From contig JAYNHH010000007.1 in assembly GCA_038107835.1 (NCBI GenBank), positions 1-64,000 of the forward strand: a stretch of 64,000 bases of DNA, read 5' to 3'. Source of the DNA: MED-G116 sp038107835 (GTDB lineage Bacteria > Pseudomonadota > Alphaproteobacteria > Puniceispirillales > Puniceispirillaceae). This document shows positions 34,558 to 44,077 of this stretch, piece after piece. A program made the position numbers and the translations under genes. Position 1 is the stretch's first letter, and the number at the start of each line of letters is the position of its first letter. The notes under the pieces are model-generated. The model was not told where the DNA came from, ran no database searches, and saw only the letters and a program-made list of their open reading frames with translations.

Positions 34558-35718
34558 ATGAATATTCATGAGCACCAGGCAAAGGCCCTGCTTGCTGAAT
34601 ATGGCGTGCCGGTTCCACGTGGACAGGCCGCTTTCTCGGTTGATGAGGCGGTGTCGGCAGCAACAGAGCTGGGTGGTCCGGTCTATGTTGTAAAGGCGCA
34701 GATTCATGCGGGTGGCCGGGGCAAGGCTGGGGGCGTGAAAGTTGTCAAATCACTTGACGAGGTTGCTGACGTAGCTGGTGAAATCCTGGGTAAAACGCTG
34801 GTCACGCACCAGACTGGCCCCGGGGGGCGCGAGGTTCGCCGCCTGTATGTTGAGGATGGCTGCGACATCGCCGATGAACTCTATCTCTCGATGCTTGTCG
34901 ATCGTGGCACCAGCCGGATTACAATCATCGCCTCGAGCGAGGGCGGAATGGATATCGAGGAAGTGGCGGCCAGTCAGCCAGAGAAGATTCTCTCGCTGGC
35001 GATTGACCCTGCTACCGGCCTGCAACCACATCATATGCGCAGACTCGCCGGTATTCTTGGTCTGTCTGGTGGCACCGCCAAGCAGCTGCCCCATTTTCTG
35101 CATGGAATTTTCACGGCATTCAATGCGCTTGATGCCTCGCTTGTTGAAATCAATCCTCTTGTGGTGACGGGAACTGGTGATCTGCTGGCACTCGATGCGA
35201 AGATGAGTTTTGATGACAATGCGCTGTACCGCCATCCCAATGTGATGGAACTGCGCGACCTCAGTGAGGAGGATCCGGCCGAGGTGCGTGCCAGCGAATT
35301 CGATCTCAATTATATCAAGCTGGATGGTGAGATTGGCTGTATGGTCAATGGTGCGGGTCTGGCCATGGCGACAATGGATATCATTGAGTTGAATGGAGCT
35401 TCACCGGCAAATTTTCTTGATGTGGGTGGCAGCGCTACAACGGAACGCGTGACTGAGGCCTTCAAGATCATTCTCTCGGATGACAATGTGAAGGGCATTC
35501 TGGTCAATATCTTTGGTGGCATCATGCGGTGCGATATCATTGCTGAGGGTGTTGTCTCAGCAGCGCGGACTCTTGGTCTGGGCAAACCCCTTGTTGTCCG
35601 GCTTGAGGGAACAAATGTCGAGGAAGGCAAAAAGATCATGGCCGAGTCCGGACTTTCGATTATTCCAGCTGACAATCTTGCCGATGCCGCGACAAAAATT
35701 GTTGCGGCCATCAAGTAA
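34558..35718 (+). CDS. sucC: Succinyl-CoA ligase beta subunit
   Basis: A 386-residue ATP-grasp subunit of succinyl-CoA synthetase, which makes ATP or GTP from succinyl-CoA. MNIHEHQAKALLAEYGVPVP is the family N-terminus, GGRGKAGGVKV holds the nucleotide, and FGGIMRCDIIAEGV lies near the C-terminus. The two subunits meet around the phosphohistidine of SucD. sucD follows after 13 bases. Confidence 0.97.
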   Translation: MNIHEHQAKALLAEYGVPVPRGQAAFSVDEAVSAATELGGPVYVVKAQIHAGGRGKAGGVKVVKSLDEVADVAGEILGKTLVTHQTGPGGREVRRLYVEDGCDIADELYLSMLVDRGTSRITIIASSEGGMDIEEVAASQPEKILSLAIDPATGLQPHHMRRLAGILGLSGGTAKQLPHFLHGIFTAFNALDASLVEINPLVVTGTGDLLALDAKMSFDDNALYRHPNVMELRDLSEEDPAEVRASEFDLNYIKLDGEIGCMVNGAGLAMATMDIIELNGASPANFLDVGGSATTERVTEAFKIILSDDNVKGILVNIFGGIMRCDIIAEGVVSAARTLGLGKPLVVRLEGTNVEEGKKIMAESGLSIIPADNLADAATKIVAAIK

Positions 35719-35731
35719 CCGGGGAAAAACC

Positions 35732-36616
35732 ATGTCCGTTCTTGTTAACAGTCAGACACGAGTCATCTGTCAGGGTCTTACAGGCTCACAAGGCAGCTTT
35801 CATTCCGAACAGGCAATCGCCTACGGCACTACGATGGTTGGTGGGGTGACGCCGGGCAAAGGTGGACAAACCCATCTTGATCTGCCGGTTTTCAATTCGG
35901 TCGCCGAAGCCATGGCGAAGACCGGGGCGAATGCGTCGGTCATCTATGTGCCGCCGCCATTTGCCGCCGACTCGATTCTTGAGGCGATAGACGCGGAAAT
36001 GCCACTGATCATCTGTATCACCGAGGGCATTCCGGTGTTGGACATGGTGCGGGTGAAGCGCGCGCTTGATGCCAGCAAAAGCCGTCTGATCGGACCCAAC
36101 TGTCCGGGCATCATCACCCCGGGTGAATGTAAGATCGGCATCATGCCGGGACACATTCATCAGCCTGGCAAGGTCGGCATCGTGTCGCGTTCGGGAACCT
36201 TGACCTATGAGGCTGTCGCGCAGACAACAGCGGCCGGACTTGGCCAGTCAACCTGTATTGGTATTGGTGGCGATCCGGTGAACGGAACCAATTTCATCGA
36301 TTGTCTGGAAATGTTCCTTGAGGATGAGCAGACCGAGGCAATCGTGATGATTGGTGAAATTGGTGGTTCGGCTGAGGAAGAGGCAGCTGCCTTCTATGCC
36401 GGCAAGGCGGATAGAAAGCCCATCGCCGGTTTCATCGCTGGCCGAACCGCACCTCCGGGACGGCGAATGGGGCATGCCGGCGCCATCGTCAGCGGTGGCA
36501 GTGGGGCCGCTGTAGACAAGATTGCGGCGATGGAGGCATCAGGGTTTGTGATGGCCGCCTCGCCTGCCGGACTTGGTGAGGCGGTGACAAAAGCCATTGC
36601 CGACTTTCGTGGTTAG
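35732..36616 (+). CDS. sucD: Succinyl-CoA ligase alpha subunit
   Basis: A 294-residue CoA-binding subunit. The Rossmann part has CQGLTGSQGSFHSEQA and the covalent phosphohistidine lies in MGHAGAIVSGGSG. I start at ATG 35732; the open frame goes further upstream into sucC but carries no family sequence. Confidence 0.97.
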   Translation: MSVLVNSQTRVICQGLTGSQGSFHSEQAIAYGTTMVGGVTPGKGGQTHLDLPVFNSVAEAMAKTGANASVIYVPPPFAADSILEAIDAEMPLIICITEGIPVLDMVRVKRALDASKSRLIGPNCPGIITPGECKIGIMPGHIHQPGKVGIVSRSGTLTYEAVAQTTAAGLGQSTCIGIGGDPVNGTNFIDCLEMFLEDEQTEAIVMIGEIGGSAEEEAAAFYAGKADRKPIAGFIAGRTAPPGRRMGHAGAIVSGGSGAAVDKIAAMEASGFVMAASPAGLGEAVTKAIADFRG

Positions 36617-36628
36617 GACGTAAACAAC

Positions 36629-36656
36629 TTGAATAAGCCAGAATAGCGCATACACT
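36629..36656 (+). promoter_or_regulatory. Possible promoter upstream of sucA
   Basis: -35 TTGAAT (36629-36634), 16-base spacer, -10 TACACT (36651-36656), about 37 bases before sucA. It would allow separate control of the 2-oxoglutarate dehydrogenase genes. Confidence 0.35.
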
Positions 36657-36692
36657 GTGCTCACTCTGTAATCCTGTGAAGGAAGCCTTCTG

Positions 36693-39638
36693 ATGGACGA
36701 CTCCGGGCAAGCCCCAAGTTTAGACAGTCACAGCAACACAAAAACCACCGAACCGGACTACAGTCTGCTATCGGGCGCCAACGCTACTTTCATTGCGGAA
36801 ATGAAGGCATCATGGGTGCGCGATCCAAGTTCGGTCGACAGGAGTTGGGCTGCCTATTTCAAACATCTCGATCAGGTTGGCGCCGAAACCGATCTTGTGG
36901 AAACCGGACCAAGCTGGGGGCGCGCCGCAAGCCGTGTTGTCGGTGCCATCGACCCAGAGGAATCGATCCGCGCCGTGGCCGATGGGCATGTTGCGGGCCG
37001 GCATGTGAATGCAGGTGACATCCGCGCTGCAACGCTCGACTCACTGCGGGCGGTGATGTTGATCCGGGCCTACCGCATTCGGGGTCACCTGATTGCCGAT
37101 CTTGATCCTCTGGCATTGGAGGAAAAGCCCCTTCATCCAGAGCTTGATCCGCAGACCTATGGTTTTGGTGATGATGATTGGGACCGCCCCATTTTCATCA
37201 ATTATGTGCTGGGACTGGAAACCGCCACCCTGCGCGAGATCGTTGCCCAGCTTCGCAAGACCTATTGCGGCACGATCGGTGTTGAATTCATGCATATCCA
37301 GGATCCGGCGCAAAAGGCATGGATCCAGGAACGCATCGAGGCAATCGGCAACAAGACCGATTTTACCCTGCGTGGCAAGAAGGCCATTTATGAGCGTCTT
37401 GTCGATGCCACAGAATTTGAGAGGTATCTTCATAAGAAATATACCGGGACCAAGCGCTTTGGTCTGGATGGTGGTGAGGCGGTCATTCCGGCGCTGGAAC
37501 AGATCCTCAAGCGCGGCAGCCAGCTCGGCCTCGGCGAAGTTGTCATTGGCATGGCGCACCGTGGACGGTTGAATGTTCTGCATAATGTTCTGGCAAAGCC
37601 GTTCCGTGCCATTGTTTCCGAGTTTCTCGGCAACCCGGCCAATCCAGAAGAGGCTGGTGGCTCTGGTGATGTGAAATATCACATGGGCGCTTCTGCTGAC
37701 AGGGAGTTCGATAAGACGCAGGTGCATCTCAGCCTTGCGCCGAACCCGTCACATCTGGAAATTGTGGACCCGGTCGTGGTTGGCCGTGTGCGGGCTAAAC
37801 AGCAGCAGCGCGATGACACCGAACGGACCGAGGTTCTGGGCATTCTGCTGCATGGCGATGCCGCCTTTGCCGGACAGGGTGTCGTCGGTGAGACCTTTGC
37901 CTTCTCGGCGCTTCGTGGTTACCGCACGGGCGGGACGATCCATATCATCGTCAATAACCAGATCGGCTTTACCACAAGCCCGCATTATTCGCGCTCGTCA
38001 CCCTACCCGACGGATGTGGCAAAGATGGTGATGGCGCCGATTTTTCACGTCAATGGTGATGACCCGGAAGCGGTGGTGCACGCCGCCCGCATTGCCACCG
38101 AATTCCGGCAGGCCTTTGGCACTGATGCCGTCATCGACATGTTCTGCTACCGGCGCTTTGGACATAATGAGGGTGATGAGCCAGCTTTCACCCAGCCACT
38201 GATGTACAAGGCGATTGCAGCGCATCAGAGCACCAGTGAAATTTACGCGCGCAAGCTGATTGCCGAAGGTGTGTTTGATGAGGCGGGTGCGCGGCAGGTC
38301 ATTGATGACCGCCTGACCTATCTCGATGATGAATTTGAGGCTGGGACAAGCTATCGGCCAAATAAGGCCGACTGGCTGGAGGGAAGCTGGTCAGGAATGC
38401 GCAAGGCGCATGGAGTTGAGCGACGCGGTGAAACAGCGGTTGAACTGGATGTGTTGCGGCGGATTGGCAAGACCATGACAACGCCGCCAGAGCATATGAC
38501 GCTCAATTCGAAACTGACCCGTATCCTGAAAACGCGCAGGGCGAATATCGAGGCTGGCACCAATATTGACTGGGCGACTGCCGAGCATCTTGCCTTTGGC
38601 TCGCTGCTGCTTGAAGGTGATGTGGTGCGCCTGTCCGGTCAGGATTCCTGTCGCGGCACTTTCAGCCAGCGCCATGCTGTTCTGGTTGATCAGAATACCG
38701 AGGAACGCTATGCGCCGCTGATGCATCTTGACCCGGACCAGGCGACCTTTGAGGTGATCGACTCACCGCTGTCTGAGGCGTCAGTGATGGGTTTTGAGTA
38801 TGGTTTCTCGCAGGTGGAGCCAAACGCTCTTGTGATGTGGGAAGCGCAGTTTGGTGATTTTGCCAATGGTGCGCAGGTTGTCATCGACCAGTTCATTTCC
38901 TCTGGTGAGGCAAAATGGCTGCGGATGAACGCGCTGGTTCTGCTGTTGCCACACGGCTATGAGGGGCAGGGACCGGAACATTCATCGGCACGTCTGGAGA
39001 GATATCTGCAGCTATGCGCCGAGGATAATATGCAGGTGGTCAATTGCACAACCCCAGCCAATTATTTCCATGTTCTGCGCCGGCAGCTCCGCCGCGATTT
39101 CCGCAAGCCGCTTGTCGTGATGACTCCAAAATCGCTGTTGCGACACAAAGCCTGTGTTTCTGACATCGAGGAGATGGGGCCGGCAACAAGTTTTCACCGG
39201 GTTCTCGATGAGCGTGACACGAAAGTAAACCATGGCAAGGCAAAGCGCGTCGTGATGTGCAGCGGCAAGGTCTATTTCGACCTTGCGGCAAAACGTGATG
39301 AGCAGGGTGCCTGGGATACAGAGATCATCCGGCTCGAACAACTATATCCATTTCCAAGCAAGGCCCTGAAGGAAGTGATCGCAATGACCCCGAAGGCGAC
39401 TTTCGTCTGGTGTCAGGAAGAGCCAAAAAACATGGGCGCCTGGACAATGGTCCGTGACTTCATTGAGGACATGATGGCTGAGGCTGGCACCAAGCAGCAA
39501 CGGCTTGCCTATGCCGGGCGCGCCGCGGCGGCCTCTCCGGCCACGGGGTCACTGGCACGTCACAACAAGGAACAGCAGGGGCTGGTCGCCGCTGCGCTGG
39601 GGCTGGATGCCGGTGATAAAGCCGCCGCCGCCGAATGA
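36693..39638 (+). CDS. sucA: 2-oxoglutarate dehydrogenase E1 component
   Basis: A 981-residue thiamine-diphosphate enzyme that decarboxylates 2-oxoglutarate and passes the succinyl group to E2. The N-terminal part has LLSGANATFIAEM and the RAYRIRGHLIADLDPL segment used for E2 contact; the TPP-binding HGDAAFAGQGVV and FHVNGDDPEAVVH motifs and the late RLEQLYPFP stretch are present. Length and order match alphaproteobacterial SucA. The C-terminal tail is Ala/Lys-rich. Confidence 0.97.
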   Translation: MDDSGQAPSLDSHSNTKTTEPDYSLLSGANATFIAEMKASWVRDPSSVDRSWAAYFKHLDQVGAETDLVETGPSWGRAASRVVGAIDPEESIRAVADGHVAGRHVNAGDIRAATLDSLRAVMLIRAYRIRGHLIADLDPLALEEKPLHPELDPQTYGFGDDDWDRPIFINYVLGLETATLREIVAQLRKTYCGTIGVEFMHIQDPAQKAWIQERIEAIGNKTDFTLRGKKAIYERLVDATEFERYLHKKYTGTKRFGLDGGEAVIPALEQILKRGSQLGLGEVVIGMAHRGRLNVLHNVLAKPFRAIVSEFLGNPANPEEAGGSGDVKYHMGASADREFDKTQVHLSLAPNPSHLEIVDPVVVGRVRAKQQQRDDTERTEVLGILLHGDAAFAGQGVVGETFAFSALRGYRTGGTIHIIVNNQIGFTTSPHYSRSSPYPTDVAKMVMAPIFHVNGDDPEAVVHAARIATEFRQAFGTDAVIDMFCYRRFGHNEGDEPAFTQPLMYKAIAAHQSTSEIYARKLIAEGVFDEAGARQVIDDRLTYLDDEFEAGTSYRPNKADWLEGSWSGMRKAHGVERRGETAVELDVLRRIGKTMTTPPEHMTLNSKLTRILKTRRANIEAGTNIDWATAEHLAFGSLLLEGDVVRLSGQDSCRGTFSQRHAVLVDQNTEERYAPLMHLDPDQATFEVIDSPLSEASVMGFEYGFSQVEPNALVMWEAQFGDFANGAQVVIDQFISSGEAKWLRMNALVLLLPHGYEGQGPEHSSARLERYLQLCAEDNMQVVNCTTPANYFHVLRRQLRRDFRKPLVVMTPKSLLRHKACVSDIEEMGPATSFHRVLDERDTKVNHGKAKRVVMCSGKVYFDLAAKRDEQGAWDTEIIRLEQLYPFPSKALKEVIAMTPKATFVWCQEEPKNMGAWTMVRDFIEDMMAEAGTKQQRLAYAGRAAAASPATGSLARHNKEQQGLVAAALGLDAGDKAAAAE

Positions 39639-39646
39639 GGATGCCT

Positions 39647-39669
39647 GTTCCAGATGATGTGTCTGGAAC
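39647..39669 (+). other. Perfect stem-loop between sucA and sucB
   Basis: GTTCCAGA pairs with TCTGGAAC around TGATGTG. No T run follows. It may set the E1 to E2 mRNA ratio by processing or end protection. Confidence 0.5.
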
Positions 39670-39712
39670 TGTGCCGCCTATCTGAAAATGGCACCAGAGG
39701 AGGGTGCTGACC

Positions 39713-40963
39713 ATGGCTATTGATATCGTTGTTCCCACACTTGGCGAATCTGTGAGTGATGCCACCATCGCCCGCTGGATGAAGCAGGCAGGAGAGGCCA
39801 TCGCGCAGGATGAACCCATCGTCGAGCTGGAAACTGACAAGGTGACGCTGGAAGTACCCTCACCTGTCGCAGGTACGCTCTCGGAAATCATTGCCGATGA
39901 GGGGGCCACGGTTGAGGTTGGCGCGCTGTTGGCGCGGGTCGAGGAAGGTGGCGCGCTGGCGGTGGCTGCGTCAAAAGACGCTGCACCCGCCGCGAGCAAA
40001 GCTGCGACTCCTGCCCCACAGGAACCGGCAGCGCCTGTCGCCGTTCCTTCTGGCCGGGAGCACCCGCTGTCCCCCGCTGTTCGTCGCCTTGTCGAGGAAA
40101 ATGGCATTGATCCCGGTAATATCAGGGGAACGGGGGTAGATGGCCGTCTGACCAAAGCCGATGTGATGGTTGCTTTGAAAGCAGGAACGTCAACATCTAC
40201 CGCAGCACCGACAGGACCTGTTGTGGCCGCTCCGGCGCGGCAGATGCCGCGTGAGATCGACGCATCGCGTGAGGAACGCGTGCCGATGTCAAAGCTGCGC
40301 CAGGTTATTGCTGGTCGTCTGAAAATGGCGCAGAATAATGCCGCCATGCTGACAACCTTCAACGAGGTTGATATGTCACAGGTGATGGCGATGCGCGCAA
40401 AGTACAAGCAGGAATTTGAGACCGCGCATGGCGTCCGCCTTGGTTTCATGGGCATGTTCACCCTTGCCGCCATTCAGGCGCTGCGTGATTTCCCTGCGGT
40501 CAATGCGGAAATCGAAGACACTGACATCATCTACAAGAATTACTACAATATCGGTGTTGCCGTTGGCACGCCGCAGGGGCTTGTCGTACCGGTGGTGAAG
40601 GATGCTGGTGACATGTCGCTGGCCGACCTTGAGCGCGCGATCGGTGATTTTGGCATGCGGGCGCGTGACGGCAAAATCAAGCCGGATGAGATGGCCGGTG
40701 GCACCTTTACAATCTCAAATGGTGGCGTTTATGGCTCATTGATGTCGACACCGATTTTGAACCCGCCGCAAAGCGGTATTCTGGGAATGCATAAAATCGA
40801 GAAACGGGCTGTCGTGGTTGATGACCAGATTGTCATCCGTCCAATGATGTATCTGGCGCTGTCCTATGATCATCGGATTATTGATGGCCGTGAGGCGGTC
40901 TCATTTTTGGCACGGGTCAAGGAAACCATTGAAGACCCACGCCGCCTGATCATGGGTGTCTGA
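39713..40963 (+). CDS. sucB: 2-oxoglutarate dehydrogenase E2, dihydrolipoyl succinyltransferase
   Basis: A 416-residue core of the complex. The lipoyl domain has the modified lysine in ETDKVTLEVPSP (near residue 43), an Ala/Pro-rich linker follows, then the small E1/E3-binding domain LSPAVRRLVEENGIDPGNI, and the catalytic domain ends with SYDHRIIDGREAV, where His and Asp act. ATG 39713 is preceded by AGAGGAGGG; a GTG at 39704 lies inside that site. Confidence 0.97.
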   Translation: MAIDIVVPTLGESVSDATIARWMKQAGEAIAQDEPIVELETDKVTLEVPSPVAGTLSEIIADEGATVEVGALLARVEEGGALAVAASKDAAPAASKAATPAPQEPAAPVAVPSGREHPLSPAVRRLVEENGIDPGNIRGTGVDGRLTKADVMVALKAGTSTSTAAPTGPVVAAPARQMPREIDASREERVPMSKLRQVIAGRLKMAQNNAAMLTTFNEVDMSQVMAMRAKYKQEFETAHGVRLGFMGMFTLAAIQALRDFPAVNAEIEDTDIIYKNYYNIGVAVGTPQGLVVPVVKDAGDMSLADLERAIGDFGMRARDGKIKPDEMAGGTFTISNGGVYGSLMSTPILNPPQSGILGMHKIEKRAVVVDDQIVIRPMMYLALSYDHRIIDGREAVSFLARVKETIEDPRRLIMGV

Positions 40964-41003
40964 GCATCTGTGCAGCGACAGGGCTTAATAGGGGGGCAAG
41001 GGA

Positions 41004-42413
41004 ATGACGACAGAAAAATTTGATCTGATTGTTATCGGGGCGGGCCCCGGAGGGTATGTGGCTGCAATCAGGGCATCGCAGCTTGGAATGAAAGTCGCCT
41101 GTGTTGACAGACGGTCGACGCTGGGCGGGACATGTCTGAATGTGGGCTGTATTCCCTCAAAGGCGCTGCTCAACGCATCGGAACAATTTGCCAAGGCAAA
41201 GGATGGCACGCTTGCCGATCTGGGCATTTCCGTTGGTACGCCAAAACTCGATCTGGGCAGGATGCAGGCGTCCAAGGATGACATTGTATCCAGCCTGACA
41301 GGCGGCATCGACTATCTGTTCAAGAAAAACAAGATTACCCGGCTCGAGGGAACCGCGCGGATTGATCAGGTGGGGACGATCAGCCTTGTCGATGGCCCGG
41401 ACAAAGGCAGCTATCAGTGTGACCGTATCCTGATTGCCACCGGCAGCCATGCCTCAAGCCTGCCGAACGTGGAAATTGATGAAAAGCGGATTGTCAGTTC
41501 CACCGGCGCTCTTGCGCTGGCAAAGCTGCCCAGGAAACTGGTTGTGATCGGCGCCGGTTATATTGGTCTGGAGCTCGGTACAGTCTGGGCGCGTCTTGGC
41601 GCTGAGGTCGAGGTGATCGAGTTCCTGCCACGGATTCTGCCGGGGATGGATGAGGAAGTGGCGAAGAAATTCATGGCCATCGCCAAGCGACAGGGCCTGA
41701 AGTTCCGCCTCAGGACCGCTGTAAAATCGGCCAAGGCTGACAAGACGGGAGTCTCGCTCACGGTTGCCCCTGCCGATGGCGGTGATGCGGAACAGATCGA
41801 CGCCGATGTGGCGCTGGTCTCAGTTGGCCGTCATCCGGCAATCGATGGCCTCGGGCTGGAAGAAGTTGGTGTTGCTGTCAGTGACCGTGGCCGGATCAAG
41901 GTCGATTCCAGATTTGAAACCTCGGTTGAGGACATCTTTGCCATTGGCGATGTCATTGATGGACCGATGCTGGCGCATAAGGCAGAAGAAGATGGTGTTG
42001 CAGCGGTCGAATTGATGGCTGGCCTTGCCGGCCATGTCGATTACGATGCCGTGCCGGGAATTGTCTACACCGCGCCTGAGGTGGCAACCCTTGGCAAGAG
42101 CGAGGACATCCTGAAAGCTGAAGGTATCAGCTATGCCAAGGGCATTTTCCCGTTTCAGGCAAACAGCCGGGCCAAGGCCATGGGACATACCGATGGGTTT
42201 GTCAAAATTCTGGCCTGCGCCGAAACTGATCGGGTGCTTGGTGTGCATATCATCGGGCATGAGGCTGGCACGGTTATTCATGAATGTGCGACGGCGATGG
42301 CCTTTGGTGCGAGTGCCGAAGATATCGCCCGCACCTGTCATGGCCATCCGACATTGAATGAAGCGGTTAAGGAAGCGGCGCTGGCTGTTGATGGCAAGGC
42401 CATTCACATCTAG
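41004..42413 (+). CDS. lpdA: Dihydrolipoyl dehydrogenase
   Basis: A 469-residue FAD enzyme that reoxidises lipoamide with NAD. IGAGPGGYVAAIRASQLG binds FAD, the redox disulfide is GGTCLNVGCIPSKALL, the second nucleotide fold has VIGAGYIGLELGTV, and the His-Glu dyad lies in CHGHPTLNEAVKEAAL. Its place after sucB points to the E3 of the 2-oxoglutarate complex, though it may serve several complexes. Confidence 0.96.
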   Translation: MTTEKFDLIVIGAGPGGYVAAIRASQLGMKVACVDRRSTLGGTCLNVGCIPSKALLNASEQFAKAKDGTLADLGISVGTPKLDLGRMQASKDDIVSSLTGGIDYLFKKNKITRLEGTARIDQVGTISLVDGPDKGSYQCDRILIATGSHASSLPNVEIDEKRIVSSTGALALAKLPRKLVVIGAGYIGLELGTVWARLGAEVEVIEFLPRILPGMDEEVAKKFMAIAKRQGLKFRLRTAVKSAKADKTGVSLTVAPADGGDAEQIDADVALVSVGRHPAIDGLGLEEVGVAVSDRGRIKVDSRFETSVEDIFAIGDVIDGPMLAHKAEEDGVAAVELMAGLAGHVDYDAVPGIVYTAPEVATLGKSEDILKAEGISYAKGIFPFQANSRAKAMGHTDGFVKILACAETDRVLGVHIIGHEAGTVIHECATAMAFGASAEDIARTCHGHPTLNEAVKEAALAVDGKAIHI

Positions 42414-42441
42414 CCAGCATGAATCTTGCAGCGATGATCAG

Positions 42442-43335
42442 TCAACGTGCCCGCGGGTGTGTCTGGGTATGGACGCGTTTGAGATGCGCTTCGTCAATGC
42501 TGGTGTAGCGTTGAGTGGTTGACAGGCTGGCATGCCCCAACAATTCCTGAATGGCCCGCAAATCACCCCCGTTACCCAACAAATGTGTGGCAAAGGCATG
42601 CCGCAGGGCATGCGGTGTGACATGCGTTGGCAGGCCAAGTTCATGGCGCAACCCCTCCACCAACCGCTGTGCCGCCCGTGGTCCGAAGGGTTTGCCCCGA
42701 TTGCTGACGAACAGGGCACCGTCGTGACCGACATCGAAGGGACATGCGGCCAGATAATCCTCTATTGCCTGCGTAACAGCTGGCAGCACCGGCACCTCAC
42801 GAATTTTCCCACCCTTGCCGGTGATTCGCAGCCAGTCCGGAAGCGGTGCATCGCCCCGTTTCAGGCTGAGCGCTTCAGAAATCCTCAGGCCAACTCCATA
42901 CAGCAACATCAGCAGGCTGAAATCCCTTTTTTTTCTCCAGTCGGGGCCGCGTCGGGTAAAAATGGCGCTCAGCATGGCAAGGGCGTCGTCACGCGAGACA
43001 GATTTTGGCACCGCACGGGGCGGTCGGGGTGCTTTCAGCCAACTCATATCCTTGATGTCGGCAAGGCCCGTATGCCCACAGAAGCGGTAAAAGCTGCGAA
43101 GTGATGAGACGCGGCGGGCAATGGTCGTTCTGGCAAGGCCACGCGCTGCCATATCGGCGAGCCAGGCCCGAAATTCCGGCCGGCTCACCGCATGGGTACT
43201 GGCGGTGCCAGAATTGCCGATGAAGGTACAGAAATCGTCCAAATCGGACTCATAGGCCAAGAGCGTGTTATCGCCATAACGCTTTTCGATGCTGAGCCAG
43301 TCGAGCCAGGCCTTGCGGTGGGGGGCAGCAATCAC
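42442..43335 (-). CDS. xerC: Tyrosine recombinase XerC
   Basis: A 297-residue site-specific recombinase that resolves chromosome dimers at dif with XerD, switched on by FtsK. Catalytic residues are complete: Arg151 in YGVGLRISEA, a lysine near 174-177, His242 and Arg245 in PHALRHAFATH, His268 and nucleophile Tyr277 in TTQRYTSID. The N-terminal SAM-like DNA-binding domain is present. It begins with GTG at 43335, overlapping the DUF484 stop by four bases. The DUF484-xerC pair and lack of flanking mobile genes make it the core Xer enzyme, not a phage integrase. Confidence 0.93.
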   Translation of the reverse strand: MIAAPHRKAWLDWLSIEKRYGDNTLLAYESDLDDFCTFIGNSGTASTHAVSRPEFRAWLADMAARGLARTTIARRVSSLRSFYRFCGHTGLADIKDMSWLKAPRPPRAVPKSVSRDDALAMLSAIFTRRGPDWRKKRDFSLLMLLYGVGLRISEALSLKRGDAPLPDWLRITGKGGKIREVPVLPAVTQAIEDYLAACPFDVGHDGALFVSNRGKPFGPRAAQRLVEGLRHELGLPTHVTPHALRHAFATHLLGNGGDLRAIQELLGHASLSTTQRYTSIDEAHLKRVHTQTHPRAR

Positions 43336-44027
43336 CGGATGTCAACCTCCCCGCTCATTTCCAGCTGCGCCGTCAGCGCCACCCCCACAAATTCTGCAAG
43401 CAGCACCAATAAGTCGCTGGAAAGATCGGGAGTGAAGCTGGATTTCTTTTGCCCGCACAGGACCAGAAGTGTTTCGGCAACCGGATCCGCAAGCCGGTCC
43501 GGTAGCGCGATTATGGCAACGCTGGCAGGGGCCATGCCAAGCAGCGCGCATAGTGGTGATTCGGGCGCGCCAAGAACGAGTGATTTCCCACCAGTGAGCG
43601 CGATTAGAATATCATCCGGGCAAAAAATGGGCCCGTCTTCGCTGGCGTTATGCTGGAATTGCGTGCTGGCGCTGATCAGGTGGCAGGAGTCGAGGTCGAA
43701 AATGGGTGGAAACTCTGCGGCAATTACATGAAACAGCTGGTCGATGTCACCAGCAGCAAGCAGGGCCAGTGCCGCATGATGCAGCCGCTGCCAGTTGACC
43801 ATGTTTTCCGCCGCCAGATTTAGGATTGATCTGTTCTGCAGACCTATCCGCCGGGCCTCGTTGCGCGCCCGCCGCGCAATGGCCGGGGTCAAATCAACGA
43901 TTTTGCCGTCCGCAGTGCCCTGTTTGGGGTCTTTGGCCGCAATCTGGTTCAGGAAATCCGGATTTTCAGCGAGGAACCGCAAGACCTGCTCAGCAGTGGG
44001 GACCATGTCATCTTTCTTGTCTGTCAT
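43332..44027 (-). CDS. DUF484 family protein
   Basis: A 231-residue GAF-like protein of unknown function that usually sits before xerC. The typical opening VLRFLAENPDFL and the later GAF-fold strands (SPLCALLGMAPASVAIIAL) are seen. A role in controlling recombination or sensing is speculative. Its stop overlaps the xerC start. Confidence 0.88.
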   Translation of the reverse strand: MTDKKDDMVPTAEQVLRFLAENPDFLNQIAAKDPKQGTADGKIVDLTPAIARRARNEARRIGLQNRSILNLAAENMVNWQRLHHAALALLAAGDIDQLFHVIAAEFPPIFDLDSCHLISASTQFQHNASEDGPIFCPDDILIALTGGKSLVLGAPESPLCALLGMAPASVAIIALPDRLADPVAETLLVLCGQKKSSFTPDLSSDLLVLLAEFVGVALTAQLEMSGEVDIR

Positions 44028-44077
44028 GCTGCCTGTCTCTGAAGCCTGCCTGTGGCACGTCCTGATCTGATTGGGCT

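Noticed and set aside
42442..43335. Phage or island integrase
   Set aside because: The recombinase is the core XerC next to DUF484, with no phage, toxin or att features nearby.
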